Positions 6,943-14,571 of a stretch of DNA of 26,657 nt are shown here, piece after piece. Within the stretch, counting starts at the first letter, position 1. Every line of letters begins with the position of its first letter. The notes beneath the pieces are model-generated. The model was not told the origin of the DNA. It saw nothing but the letters and a program-made list of their open reading frames with translations, and ran no database searches. The stretch is from Alphaproteobacteria bacterium (GTDB lineage: Bacteria > Pseudomonadota > Alphaproteobacteria > Micavibrionales > UBA2020). Position numbers and translations under genes: made by a program. The DNA is taken from contig JAQSWE010000007.1 of assembly GCA_029266795.1 (NCBI GenBank), forward strand, positions 1 to 26,657, in the 5' to 3' direction.

Positions 6943-8244
6943 ATGCCGCAGGAAGAAGAATTCACGCTCAAGCCCGTCACGCAGGCGGAACTGAACGACC
7001 TGATCCGCAAGCACCAGAATTTCCTGGCGGCGAAGGCGGGCGGCGCACGCGCGGTGTTGCGCGACCGCGACATGACCGGCCTTTCCTTTATCGGGCAGAA
7101 TTTGTCGCAGTCGGATTTTTCCGGCTGCATCATGGCCTTTGCCGACCTGACCGGCGCGAATTTTGAAAGCTCCACCCTCTTCGGCGTCGACCTGACGAGC
7201 GCGAAGCTGACCAATACCCGCCTTGTGCGCGCCGATATGCGCGGCGCGGAAGTGGGCGAAGCGGATCTCTCTATGGCGAATTTGCAGGGCGCGGACTTGC
7301 GGCAGGGCCGCACCATTTTAAAACGTAAAATCAAGAACGCCGACGACCAGTATGCCAAGACCGCGCAGGCGGGCATCGTGATGTTCACGGGCAGCGACCT
7401 GACTGGCGCGAATTTGACGGGTGCCACCGCAATTTCCGCCGATTTCAGCGACGCCATCCTTGAAAACGCGAAAATGTCCGGCATCAATTTGCAGGGCGCG
7501 AATATGAAGGGCGCCGATCTGTCCGGCGCCGACCTGAAGCAGTCCGACATCCGCAACGCCGACTTTTCCTACGCCACCATGACGGGCGCGAGCATGGAAA
7601 AGGTGGAGAAAAGCGGCAGCAATTTCACGCTGACGCTGACCGGCGCGACCAAGGGGCAGGCCGTCGCCGAAATGCCCATGACGCTCGACGAGCAGATATT
7701 GAACCATGTGCGCTGGGTCGCAACAGCCGGCCAGCAGGGCAAGCAGCTGACGCTGACCGATATCGATATGCGCAAAGGCCCGAAACTGGCGGCGCAGCGC
7801 TTTACCGCCGTACGCGCCAACAAATGCACTTTTGCCGAAATGGATATGAGATCGATCGAGATGCAGGGCGGCAACCTGGATGATTCAGACTTCCGAAAAT
7901 GCCTGCTCCAAAGCGCCGACCTGCGCGGCGCGCGCTTCCGCAACGCCATGATGCACCGCGCCGATTTCAGCCGCGCCAATATGAACCCGCTGGTCTTGAA
8001 AAAGCCTGACGGCATCACCTACCACATCCCCTGCCGGCTGGAGGAAGCGCAGCTGCGCCATTGCAACTTCACCGGCACACGGCTGATGGAGGCGCGCTTC
8101 AACAAATGCGACCTGCATGGCGCGGTATTCACCAATACAGATTTGCGCGGCGCAGATTTCACGGGCGCAATCCTGAAGGGCGCAACCTTCACCGACGCCG
8201 TGCTGGACGACGCGATATTCGACGCCGATTCCGACCCCAGATAG
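6943..8244 (+). CDS. Pentapeptide-repeat protein
   Basis: About 433 residues of A(D/N)LxX pentapeptide repeats, which fold as a right-handed quadrilateral beta-helix. Two repeat blocks are present (roughly 7080-7590 and 7840-8235), for example GADLSGADLKQSDIRNADF and TDLRGADFTGAILKGATF. Each is preceded by a similar non-repeat leader: LNDLIRKHQNFLAAKAGGARAVL first and LDEQILNHVRWVATAGQQGK second. I prefer ATG 6943 (MPQEEEF). The longer reading from 6889 adds residues with AGA AGG TTT TTT codons unlike the rest, and a weak promoter (TTAACT 6859, TATATC 6883) would start transcription after 6889. No signal peptide or enzyme domain is visible. Known relatives range from gyrase-protecting proteins to uncharacterised ones, so function is open. 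Confidence 0.85.
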   Translation: MPQEEEFTLKPVTQAELNDLIRKHQNFLAAKAGGARAVLRDRDMTGLSFIGQNLSQSDFSGCIMAFADLTGANFESSTLFGVDLTSAKLTNTRLVRADMRGAEVGEADLSMANLQGADLRQGRTILKRKIKNADDQYAKTAQAGIVMFTGSDLTGANLTGATAISADFSDAILENAKMSGINLQGANMKGADLSGADLKQSDIRNADFSYATMTGASMEKVEKSGSNFTLTLTGATKGQAVAEMPMTLDEQILNHVRWVATAGQQGKQLTLTDIDMRKGPKLAAQRFTAVRANKCTFAEMDMRSIEMQGGNLDDSDFRKCLLQSADLRGARFRNAMMHRADFSRANMNPLVLKKPDGITYHIPCRLEEAQLRHCNFTGTRLMEARFNKCDLHGAVFTNTDLRGADFTGAILKGATFTDAVLDDAIFDADSDPR

Positions 8245-8265
8245 GCCATTTCATCAAAACAGGCT

Positions 8266-8306
8266 GTCACAAGCGTTACATTCGCGTGACGGCGCGGGAG
8301 TTTTTT
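8266..8306 (+). terminator. Possible weak terminator after the pentapeptide-repeat gene
   Basis: GTCAC (8266-8270) and GTGAC (8286-8290) with an inner GCG/CGC pair make a bulged hairpin, and a run of six T begins ten bases later at 8301. The distance to the T run makes it a poor intrinsic terminator. The rest of the 8245-8418 spacer is AT-rich with a TTTTTTAAAAAA palindrome and no gene I can support. Confidence 0.25.
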
Positions 8307-8418
8307 AAAAAATTTATTTTTCGCGCAAGCCATTCCCGCACTTCAGGAAAGACCTGTCGCAAACGCGTTGTCACGAAAAATTACGTTGAATCTTGAGATC
8401 AAAGTTGAGAGAATTTAA

Positions 8419-8974
8419 TCAGGCTCCACCCGTGCGGGTGAACCTCCCCAACACTTTCCGGACGATGAAACCGCCAAGCCCGAGCATCAGCGCGGGCAGC
8501 CAGATCAGCGTCAGCTCCGCCTTCAGCGCCGCATAGCCCGCCGCGCTGAAGAAATTCTGGCCGATGGGGCAGACGGGTAGCGGGGTGTCGTCGAAGAAAA
8601 ACCGCGCGGTCGAAAACGGCCACCAGATCGCCACGCCCTCGCCGCCATCGGTCAGCGCGTCGAGCAGCGGGTGCGAGACGGTGCTGATGAAAATAAACGG
8701 GAAAACGACCCAGCGCTTCACCGCCTTGCCATCGACCGTGATTCCGCCACGTAAAAAACGCGGCGATGGCGGCTGCGAAGAAAACCGAATGCGTGAAACC
8801 GCGATGCCCGAACTGGCTTTCGTAAGGGATTCCAAATGCAAAGGAAATGCTGTCGAAATCCGGCAGGATGGCGCAGAACGCGCCGATAAAGAGCAGGCTG
8901 CGGGGAATGACCTTCTGTCCCAGCGCAAAGCCGATGGCGACCGGCACGACGGGGTGCGAGAAGATGGTCGACAT
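8419..8974 (-). pseudogene. YdjM-family (PF04307-type) inner-membrane metal-dependent hydrolase, frameshifted
   Basis: The first half, from ATG 8974, reads MSTIFSHPVVPVAIGFALG, then ILPDFDSISF and GHRGFTHSVFFAAAIAAF, the family's Asp and HRGxTHS motifs. The second half, in the next frame down to the stop at 8419, reads LRGGITVDGKAVKRW, then STVSHPLLDALTDGGEGVAIW and WPFSTARFFFDD, the family's H-x3-LDxLT-x-G and WPFS motifs, with hydrophobic membrane segments near both ends. The frames meet at a run of six A (8753-8758 on the plus strand); removing one base joins them into a 184-residue protein of normal family length. An AGGA ribosome site and a strong promoter precede it. It is a recent pseudogene, a slippage site or a base-calling error in the homopolymer. 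The family's biochemical activity is poorly established. Confidence 0.8.
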
Positions 8975-9013
8975 GCGAAAATTCCTATAAATATCAACAA
9001 TGTGAGGTTAAAA

Positions 9014-9040
9014 ATTATGTCTCCCCTGCCCCTTTGTCAA
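9014..9040 (-). promoter_or_regulatory. Candidate promoter of the YdjM-family gene
   Basis: On the minus strand a perfect TTGACA (9040-9035), a 15 bp spacer and CATAAT (9019-9014) lead into a leader of about 35 bases before ATG 8974. The spacer holds the GGGCAGGGGA motif that recurs in other spacers of this window. The -35 box overlaps the -35 box of the divergent mutL promoter. Confidence 0.55.
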
Positions 9041-9061
9041 GCGGTGGAATCGGGGTATAAA
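9034..9061 (+). promoter_or_regulatory. Candidate mutL promoter, predicting a leaderless mRNA
   Basis: TTGTCA (9034-9039), a 16 bp spacer and TATAAA (9056-9061) form a good sigma70 promoter. The mutL ATG begins at 9068, six bases after the -10 box, so the expected transcription start coincides with the A of the start codon. No ribosome-binding sequence lies at a usable distance (only CGGGG 13 bases away, inside the promoter). Confidence 0.55.
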
Positions 9062-9067
9062 TACCCT

Positions 9068-10888
9068 ATGCATATCCGCCAGCTTCCAGAAACGCTCATC
9101 AACCAGATCGCCGCCGGCGAGGTCATCGAACGCCCCGCCGCCGCCGTGAAAGAACTCGTCGAAAATTCCATCGACGCGGGGTCGTCGCGCATCGAGGTTG
9201 TCATCCGCGACGGCGGCGCATCGCTGATCTCCATCAACGACGACGGCATCGGCATGACGGCGGATGACCTGTCACTCGCGGTGGAACGTCACGCCACATC
9301 GAAACTGCCGGACGAAGATCTTGTAAACATTGCCTCACTCGGTTTTCGCGGCGAGGCGCTGCCGTCCATCGGCGCGGTCAGCCGGTTGACGATCACCAGC
9401 CGCAAAAAAGATGCGGAAGGTTTTGCGATCACCGTCGATGGCGGCAAGAAATCGAAACCCGCGCCCGCCGCGCACGGCAAGGGCACGAAAGTCGAAGTGC
9501 GGGATTTGTTCTACGCGACCCCTGCCCGCCTGAAATTCCTGAAAAGCCCGCGCACCGAAACGCAAAGCGTGCGCGATGTGGTCGAACGCCTCGCGATGGC
9601 CTATCCCGATATCCATTTCAAGTTCACGGCGGATGACAAGGAAACACTCGACCTGCCGCCGTCGCCGGGCGATTTGTACGAACGGCGTTTGGGCCGCCTG
9701 CGCCAGATCATGGGCCGCGAATTCGCCGAAAATGCGCTGCGCCTCGATGCCGCGCGCGACGGCGTGACGCTCACGGGCTATGCCAGCCTGCCGACGCTCA
9801 ACCGCGGCACGAACCAGTACCAGCAATTCTTCGTCAACGGCCGCCCGGTGCGCGACAAGCAGCTGATCGGCGCGATACGCGGCGCCTACATGGATTTCCT
9901 CGCCTATGACCGCCACCCGATGCTCTGCCTGTTCCTCGACCTGCCGCCGGCGGATGTCGATGTGAACGTGCATCCCGCGAAATCGGAAGTGCGCTTCCGC
10001 GATTCCGCACTGGTGCGCGGCCTCATCGTCGGCGGGCTGAAACACGCCATCACCGCCGCAGGCCACCGCGCATCGACCACTGTTGCGGGCGACACGCTCG
10101 CCGCCTTTACCGCGCCGCAATTTCCTGCTGCTGCCGGCAACTGGGACGGCGAATACCGCCAGCCCGCCTCGAACTATCCCGGCGTCAAGGGCATGGCGGG
10201 CGCGCCCTATACGGGCAGCGCGTTCGGTGTCTCCGGCAATCTTGCGCTGCAAACCGCACCCGCATCGCGCGCGCATGACGATGTGAATGCGATTGACGTT
10301 CCCGCCGAATACCCGCTCGGCGCGGCCTGCGCGCAGGTGCATGAAACCTATATCGTCGCGCAGACAGCAGATGGACTGGTGCTGGTCGATCAGCACGCGG
10401 CGCATGAACGCCTTGTGTACGAAGACATGAAAAAGGCGCTGAATTCCGGCGGCATCGCGCGGCAACCGCTGCTGCTGCCCGAAATCGTGGAGATGGACCA
10501 GCCCTCCGCCGAACGCCTGCTGGCGCGGAAAAGCGAGCTGGAGGAACTGGGTCTGGTGATCGACAGCTTCGGCCCCGGCGCGGTCGTGGTGAACGAAACG
10601 CCCGCGCTGCTCGGCAATATCAATATCAAGCAAATGGTGCTCGACCTCGCCGATGACGTCGCCAATTACGGGCAGACGATGGGCCTGAAGGAAAAGCTGG
10701 AGGAAGTCTGCTCCACGATGGCCTGCCACGGCTCGGTGCGCGCCGGACGTCGCCTGACCCCGACCGAAATGAACGCGCTGTTGCGCCAGATGGAACGCAC
10801 GCCCCATTCGGGCCAGTGCAACCACGGCCGCCCGACTTACGTTGAACTGAAACTCGCCGATATCGAAAAACTTTTTGGACGCAGATAA
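9068..10888 (+). CDS. mutL: DNA mismatch repair protein MutL with endonuclease motif
   Basis: 606 residues. MutL couples mismatch recognition by MutS to strand removal. The N-terminal GHKL ATPase has AAVKELVENSIDAGS (catalytic Glu29, Asn33), NDDGIGM (Asp58) and GFRGEALPSIGAVS. The transducer domain has NGRPVRDKQLIGAIRGAY and DVNVHPAKSEVRF. A linker of about 110 residues (near 340-430) leads to the C-terminal domain with DQHAAHERLVYE at about 441-452, which fits the DQHA-x2-E-x4-E metal-binding endonuclease motif, plus ACHGSVRAGR and CNHGRPT (CPHGRP in the family). This suggests a nicking MutL, as in bacteria without MutH. I chose ATG 9068; the frame stays open upstream to 8564, but only as antisense of the YdjM gene. 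A membrane protein gene follows 3 bp downstream. Confidence 0.97.
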   Translation: MHIRQLPETLINQIAAGEVIERPAAAVKELVENSIDAGSSRIEVVIRDGGASLISINDDGIGMTADDLSLAVERHATSKLPDEDLVNIASLGFRGEALPSIGAVSRLTITSRKKDAEGFAITVDGGKKSKPAPAAHGKGTKVEVRDLFYATPARLKFLKSPRTETQSVRDVVERLAMAYPDIHFKFTADDKETLDLPPSPGDLYERRLGRLRQIMGREFAENALRLDAARDGVTLTGYASLPTLNRGTNQYQQFFVNGRPVRDKQLIGAIRGAYMDFLAYDRHPMLCLFLDLPPADVDVNVHPAKSEVRFRDSALVRGLIVGGLKHAITAAGHRASTTVAGDTLAAFTAPQFPAAAGNWDGEYRQPASNYPGVKGMAGAPYTGSAFGVSGNLALQTAPASRAHDDVNAIDVPAEYPLGAACAQVHETYIVAQTADGLVLVDQHAAHERLVYEDMKKALNSGGIARQPLLLPEIVEMDQPSAERLLARKSELEELGLVIDSFGPGAVVVNETPALLGNINIKQMVLDLADDVANYGQTMGLKEKLEEVCSTMACHGSVRAGRRLTPTEMNALLRQMERTPHSGQCNHGRPTYVELKLADIEKLFGRR

Positions 10889-10891
10889 ATC

Positions 10892-11407
10892 ATGACCGAC
10901 CCGACCATCGCCCCCGCCACCACATCGTCATCCGAACAGCTGAAGCTATGCCAGCTGCTCTACGGCATTTTCGCAGGCTCGATGATCTTGCAATTCATCA
11001 ACCTGACGACCATCCTGCTCGGCTCCGCCGCGCTGACAGCGGGCATCATCCTTGCCTATTTGGAGCGCAAAAAGGCGAAAGACCCGCTTTACGCCAACCA
11101 CCTGCAATGGTTGATACGCACCTTCTGGATCGGCGGCGCGGTTTATGTGCCGGTCCTGAGCCTGATCCTAACCGGCCTGCTGGTCTTTAAAATGGATATG
11201 GCAGCCATGGCAGAGGCATTTTCGACCGGCGAAGGCACCATGGAAATCGCCATCCAGAAAGTGCTGGAGGCCAACAAGCCGCTGATCGTGACAATCTCGC
11301 TGATCGTTTTCGCACCCTTCACCGTCTGGTGGTTCTGGCGCTGCTGGTACGGCTGGAAACGCCTGAAGATCGGTAAAACGATCCCGAACGCTAAGAGCTG
11401 GATCTGA
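10892..11407 (+). CDS. Small multi-pass membrane protein of unknown function
   Basis: 171 residues starting 3 bp after the mutL stop, so probably co-transcribed and translationally coupled with it. Three or four hydrophobic segments are visible: LYGIFAGSMILQFINLTTIL into LGSAALTAGIILAYL, then FWIGGAVYVPVLSLILTGLL, and LIVTISLIVFAPFTVWWFW. A charged ERKKAKDPLYANHLQWLIRT loop separates the early segments. The pattern resembles DUF4870-like small integral membrane proteins, with the YANHLQWLIRTFW loop as the best resemblance, but I cannot confirm the family. The 3' end overlaps the convergent ATP12 gene by 17 bp, with no terminator between them. Confidence 0.75.
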   Translation: MTDPTIAPATTSSSEQLKLCQLLYGIFAGSMILQFINLTTILLGSAALTAGIILAYLERKKAKDPLYANHLQWLIRTFWIGGAVYVPVLSLILTGLLVFKMDMAAMAEAFSTGEGTMEIAIQKVLEANKPLIVTISLIVFAPFTVWWFWRCWYGWKRLKIGKTIPNAKSWI

Positions 11408-12095
11408 TCAGGTCGCGGAATTTCGCAATCGCGTGAAGCTCTAAACGGATATTGTCGAGCCGCTTGCGGGCGAGCGCGTCTTCGCCCCATTTTTCGAGCT
11501 GGTAGATTTCATCGACGCAGGCCGCCGCATGGGCGACTTCGGCATCCAGATACCCGTCGGCGAGTGCCAGCGCGATAATGACGGAACCGGTGAGCGCGGT
11601 TGCGGCCTGCGCGGCGGTGAAATCGGGCGCGTTCATCGTCGTCAGCAGCGTGTTCAGTTTTTCCAACGATTCAGGCGGCTGGTTGTGATAGCGGATGCCG
11701 TCGACGCGTTCGAACACGATGCCATGGGTATCGGCCAGCCATTTAAGCAGCGGCAGCCAGACGGCTTCCTGCCGCGCGACGAGGTCGGCGGGGGTGGCGG
11801 CGAAATAGCAGATGAGGTCGGACGCGCCGTATTTCAGCAGCTCGACATTCATCGCCTGCCGGTCGGGGCCGGATGACTTGTCGGTCATGGTATTAGCCAG
11901 CTGCATTAGCGGCATGGAATTGGGGATGATCTCTTTTTCTTGCGCCTGCCATTCAGCGGCAATCGCATCGGCCAAATCCTTGCTTGTGAAGATCAGGCTG
12001 TGCTGCATGACGGATTTGACGGGCTTGCCGTCGAGGCGGATGACATAGCCGCCGGGCGCGGTGCCGGCCTCGGCGATTTTATAAAACCGCTTCAT
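11391..12095 (-). CDS. ATP12-family F1-ATPase assembly chaperone
   Basis: 234 residues matching the ATP12 chaperone family, which in mitochondria holds the F1 alpha subunit during assembly and in bacteria is essentially alphaproteobacterial. Family blocks seen: MKRFYKIAEA...GGYVIRLDGKPVKS, ADAIAAEWQAQEKEIIPNSM (the AEWxAQ...IxPxxMPL signature), MPLMQLANTMTD, YGASDLICYFA, and near the C-terminus LEKWGEDALARKRLDNI (WGxD...R). It is the last gene of a packed minus-strand run and its start overlaps the stop of the AsmA-like gene by 4 bp. Its 3' end runs 17 bp into the convergent membrane-protein gene. Confidence 0.93.
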   Translation of the reverse strand: MKRFYKIAEAGTAPGGYVIRLDGKPVKSVMQHSLIFTSKDLADAIAAEWQAQEKEIIPNSMPLMQLANTMTDKSSGPDRQAMNVELLKYGASDLICYFAATPADLVARQEAVWLPLLKWLADTHGIVFERVDGIRYHNQPPESLEKLNTLLTTMNAPDFTAAQAATALTGSVIIALALADGYLDAEVAHAAACVDEIYQLEKWGEDALARKRLDNIRLELHAIAKFRDLIRSSS

Positions 12096-13213
12096 TTGCG
12101 CCCCGCGATGTAAATTTCGCAGGCATTCGCGCCCGCTTCGGCAGGGGCGAGCGGCACCGGTTTTTCGCCCATACCGCCCGTGAAGAACTCGCCGATGGTC
12201 GCCGCCTGCGGCGTTACCGCCATGTGGTCGAACGGGCCGGTCATCAGCACGGGGGTGGTGATGGTGAGCAGCGTGGCTTTCTTGGGCGCAGGCGTAAAGC
12301 GCATATTGATGAATTGGCTGACGAAATCGATTTCGCCCTCGCCGTAGATCGTGGCGTCTTCGGTGTCGATGACGACCGATTTGCTTTTGGCGATGCCTTT
12401 TTCGACGATGAAATCGGCACCGACGCAGTTGATGACGGTTTCTTTCGCGCTGACCGCGTTGAACACGTCGCCGCCCCAGAATTTGAGCGCGTTACCCGCA
12501 ATCGCCCCCTGCCCGCCGAGGAAGGTGGCGCGGCCGGCAGTGGTGGCGAGGACCATCGGCACCTGTTCTTCGATATGCGCGACGAGTTCAAGCTTTCCGG
12601 TCATCTTGCCGCCCTTGCCGCCCTCGGCGATCTGGCCGTAATCGACGTTGGATGCTGCAAGATTGGCGCGCAGGCCTTCGCCGGATTTGAAGATATCGCC
12701 GGTGATTTCGGCATCATCGATCTTGCCGTGCAAGCCGCGAATTTCGGCATCTCCGTTGGGGAGCGCGGTAAAGGGAATTTCGTAATCGCCGTAATTCTTG
12801 CCCTCTACGCGCAAGCCTTCGGCCTTCACGAAATAGGAAACGGTGGATTCCGTGCCTTCGGGAATTTTCTGCCATGGCAGCCCTGCCTCGAACCGGCCGA
12901 GGATGACGCTGGCGGTTTTGACGTCGTTGGGGTCGGCGCCTACGACGATATCCGAAACGACCACGGAAGGCTTGGCAAGGTCGGTGCCGAGCCGTACGCC
13001 GCCGAAGATGCGCACGGGCTGCTGGAAGAAGCCCGCCGCATACATTTCAAACGGGGCGCGCAGGTAAACATGCAGCAGGATCGACATGCCGACCCAGAAG
13101 ATGGTCGCGAAAACGCCGAGCCACATGATGAGCTTCAGCAGGATGCGGACCGGCTTGGGCAGGCGGTTGTTGTCGGGTGTGGCGACCGGCGGCGGGGTTT
13201 CGTTTTCCGTCAT
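12092..13213 (-). CDS. AsmA-like / DUF2125-like envelope protein
   Basis: 373 residues. After a short Pro-rich cytoplasmic tail there is one transmembrane segment (about residues 23-48, PVRILLKLIMWLGVFATIFW onward), then a large beta-rich region facing the periplasm. Near the C-terminus IYGEGEIDFVSQFINMRFTP is followed by LLTITTPVLMTGPFDHMAVTPQ, the typical ending of AsmA-type C-terminal domains, whose members are linked to outer-membrane assembly or lipid transfer. Assignment to the AsmA group is by this pattern only; the protein is shorter than classical AsmA (over 600 residues). It sits between rluC (3 bp gap) and the ATP12 gene (4 bp overlap). In many alphaproteobacteria I would expect a HAD hydrolase gene near this position. 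Confidence 0.7.
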   Translation of the reverse strand: MTENETPPPVATPDNNRLPKPVRILLKLIMWLGVFATIFWVGMSILLHVYLRAPFEMYAAGFFQQPVRIFGGVRLGTDLAKPSVVVSDIVVGADPNDVKTASVILGRFEAGLPWQKIPEGTESTVSYFVKAEGLRVEGKNYGDYEIPFTALPNGDAEIRGLHGKIDDAEITGDIFKSGEGLRANLAASNVDYGQIAEGGKGGKMTGKLELVAHIEEQVPMVLATTAGRATFLGGQGAIAGNALKFWGGDVFNAVSAKETVINCVGADFIVEKGIAKSKSVVIDTEDATIYGEGEIDFVSQFINMRFTPAPKKATLLTITTPVLMTGPFDHMAVTPQAATIGEFFTGGMGEKPVPLAPAEAGANACEIYIAGRK

Positions 13214-13216
13214 GGC

Positions 13217-14194
13217 TTAATCCAGTATATCGAAGGGGTCGGATTTGTCGTCAGCGTTGAAACCGAAATATTTAAACGTCTTTTTCATTTCGGGATCGAG
13301 GGGGGCCACGATATCGAGTTTCTTGCCGGTGACCGGATGCGGCAGGATCATGCGGCGGGAATGGAGGTGCAGCACGCGCGGCAGGTTGGGGTTTTCCTGC
13401 AGGAAATTCTGCTGTTCCTCATACTTGTAATCACCGAGCAGCGGGCAGCCGATTTCGAGCGCATGGACGCGGATCTGGTGCGTGCGGCCCGTGCGCGGCC
13501 AGAAGGCGACCCAGGCGAGCTTGTTGCCGACGGTTTCCATGACCTGATAGTAGGTGAGCGCGGATTTGCCCTCTTCCTCGTCGACCGCCATCATGCGTTC
13601 GCCACCGCCGATATCGCGTTTTGCGAGCGGCACGGTGATCTTGCCCTGATGCTGCGCGGGCGCGGGGCTGGTGACAGCCCAGTAATATTTGCGGATGTCG
13701 CGGCCCTTGAACTGGTCGCCCAGCATCTGCGCCGCCAGCGTCGTGCGCGCCAGCAGCAGCACGCCGGAGGTGTCGCGGTCGAGGCGGTGGACAAGGCGCG
13801 GACGGCTTTCGGCCTCGTCCTGCAAGCCGTCCAGCAGCCCGTCGATATGGCGCTCGATCTTCGAGCCGCCCTGCACGGCCAAGCCAGCTGGTTTATTGAG
13901 CGCCATCACGTGCTGGTCTTTATAAATGACAAGCGACTTGATGAAGTCGATATCGCGCGGCGACAGGCCCTGCTTGCGCTCCGGCGCGGGGGCGAGCAGC
14001 TGCGGTGGGATGCGGATGGTCTGGCCCTTGGCGAGGCGCGTTTCGCCCTTGGCGCGCTTGCCGTCGACACGCAGCTGGCCGGTGCGCAGGATTTTCTGCA
14101 GCTGGCCGAAGGCGAAATCGGGGTATTTCTTTTTGAGCCAGCGGTCGAGGCGCTGGCCGTCGTCGTCTTCCGAAATGATAACGCCTTCGGTCAT
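13217..14194 (-). CDS. rluC: RluA-family 23S rRNA pseudouridine synthase (RluC-like)
   Basis: 325 residues: an N-terminal S4 RNA-binding domain (about 14-62, DGQRLDRWLKKKYPDF...LQKILRTGQLRVDGKRAKG) followed by the RluA-type catalytic domain. The catalytic motif HRLDRDTSG is at 136-144 with the active Asp at 139. KPAGLAVQGG, YYWAVTSP and RTGRTHQIRVH are the other conserved blocks. RluC modifies three uridines in 23S rRNA; RluD-like specificity cannot be excluded from sequence alone. The start codon overlaps the crcB stop by 4 bp (ATGA), and the short acidic C-terminus ends SDPFDILD. Confidence 0.92.
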   Translation of the reverse strand: MTEGVIISEDDDGQRLDRWLKKKYPDFAFGQLQKILRTGQLRVDGKRAKGETRLAKGQTIRIPPQLLAPAPERKQGLSPRDIDFIKSLVIYKDQHVMALNKPAGLAVQGGSKIERHIDGLLDGLQDEAESRPRLVHRLDRDTSGVLLLARTTLAAQMLGDQFKGRDIRKYYWAVTSPAPAQHQGKITVPLAKRDIGGGERMMAVDEEEGKSALTYYQVMETVGNKLAWVAFWPRTGRTHQIRVHALEIGCPLLGDYKYEEQQNFLQENPNLPRVLHLHSRRMILPHPVTGKKLDIVAPLDPEMKKTFKYFGFNADDKSDPFDILD

Positions 14195-14571
14195 GCTGAA
14201 AATCCTTTGACGAGATACGCGCCGGCGAAGACCGCCAGCAGCGAGAGAAAAACGGACGCCGCGACATAGGCTGCAGCGATCAGCGCCTGCCCCGTATTCG
14301 CGAGTTTATAGACATCGAATGAAAAGGCGGAAAAGGTGGTGAAACCGCCAAGGAAACCGGTGACGAGCAGCGCCTGCGTCGCAGGCGTCACATTCGCCTT
14401 TTGCGACGCCGTTTCCATGAGGATGCCGATCAGGAAGGAGCCAACGACATTGACGAACAGCGTGCCATAGGGGAAACCGTCGCCCGCAATCCCGCGCGCG
14501 GCGATAATGGCATAATGGCGCATGACCGATCCGACGCCGCCGCCGAGGAATATCGCGATCAGCATGTTCAT
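14191..14571 (-). CDS. crcB: Fluoride channel CrcB/Fluc
   Basis: 126 residues, normal for this small four-helix membrane protein that exports fluoride as an antiparallel dimer. Signature stretches are GGGVGSVMRHYA, GTLFVNVVGSFLIGIL (with the pore-lining Asn), and GFLGGFTTFSAFSFD (the TTFS sodium site and Phe box). The gene overlaps rarA and rluC by 4 bp on either side, so its translation is coupled to both. I see no fluoride riboswitch just upstream, as expected for an internal operon gene. Confidence 0.95.
   Translation of the reverse strand: MNMLIAIFLGGGVGSVMRHYAIIAARGIAGDGFPYGTLFVNVVGSFLIGILMETASQKANVTPATQALLVTGFLGGFTTFSAFSFDVYKLANTGQALIAAAYVAASVFLSLLAVFAGAYLVKGFSA

Noticed and set aside
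8564..9067. Long in-frame extension upstream of mutL
   Set aside because: It is antisense to the YdjM-family gene, lacks MutL homology, and MutL's conserved start MHIRQLPETLINQIAAGE begins at 9068.
12224..14269. 681-codon plus-strand open frame
   Set aside because: It is antisense to the AsmA-like and rluC genes, which show clear domains and operon spacing.
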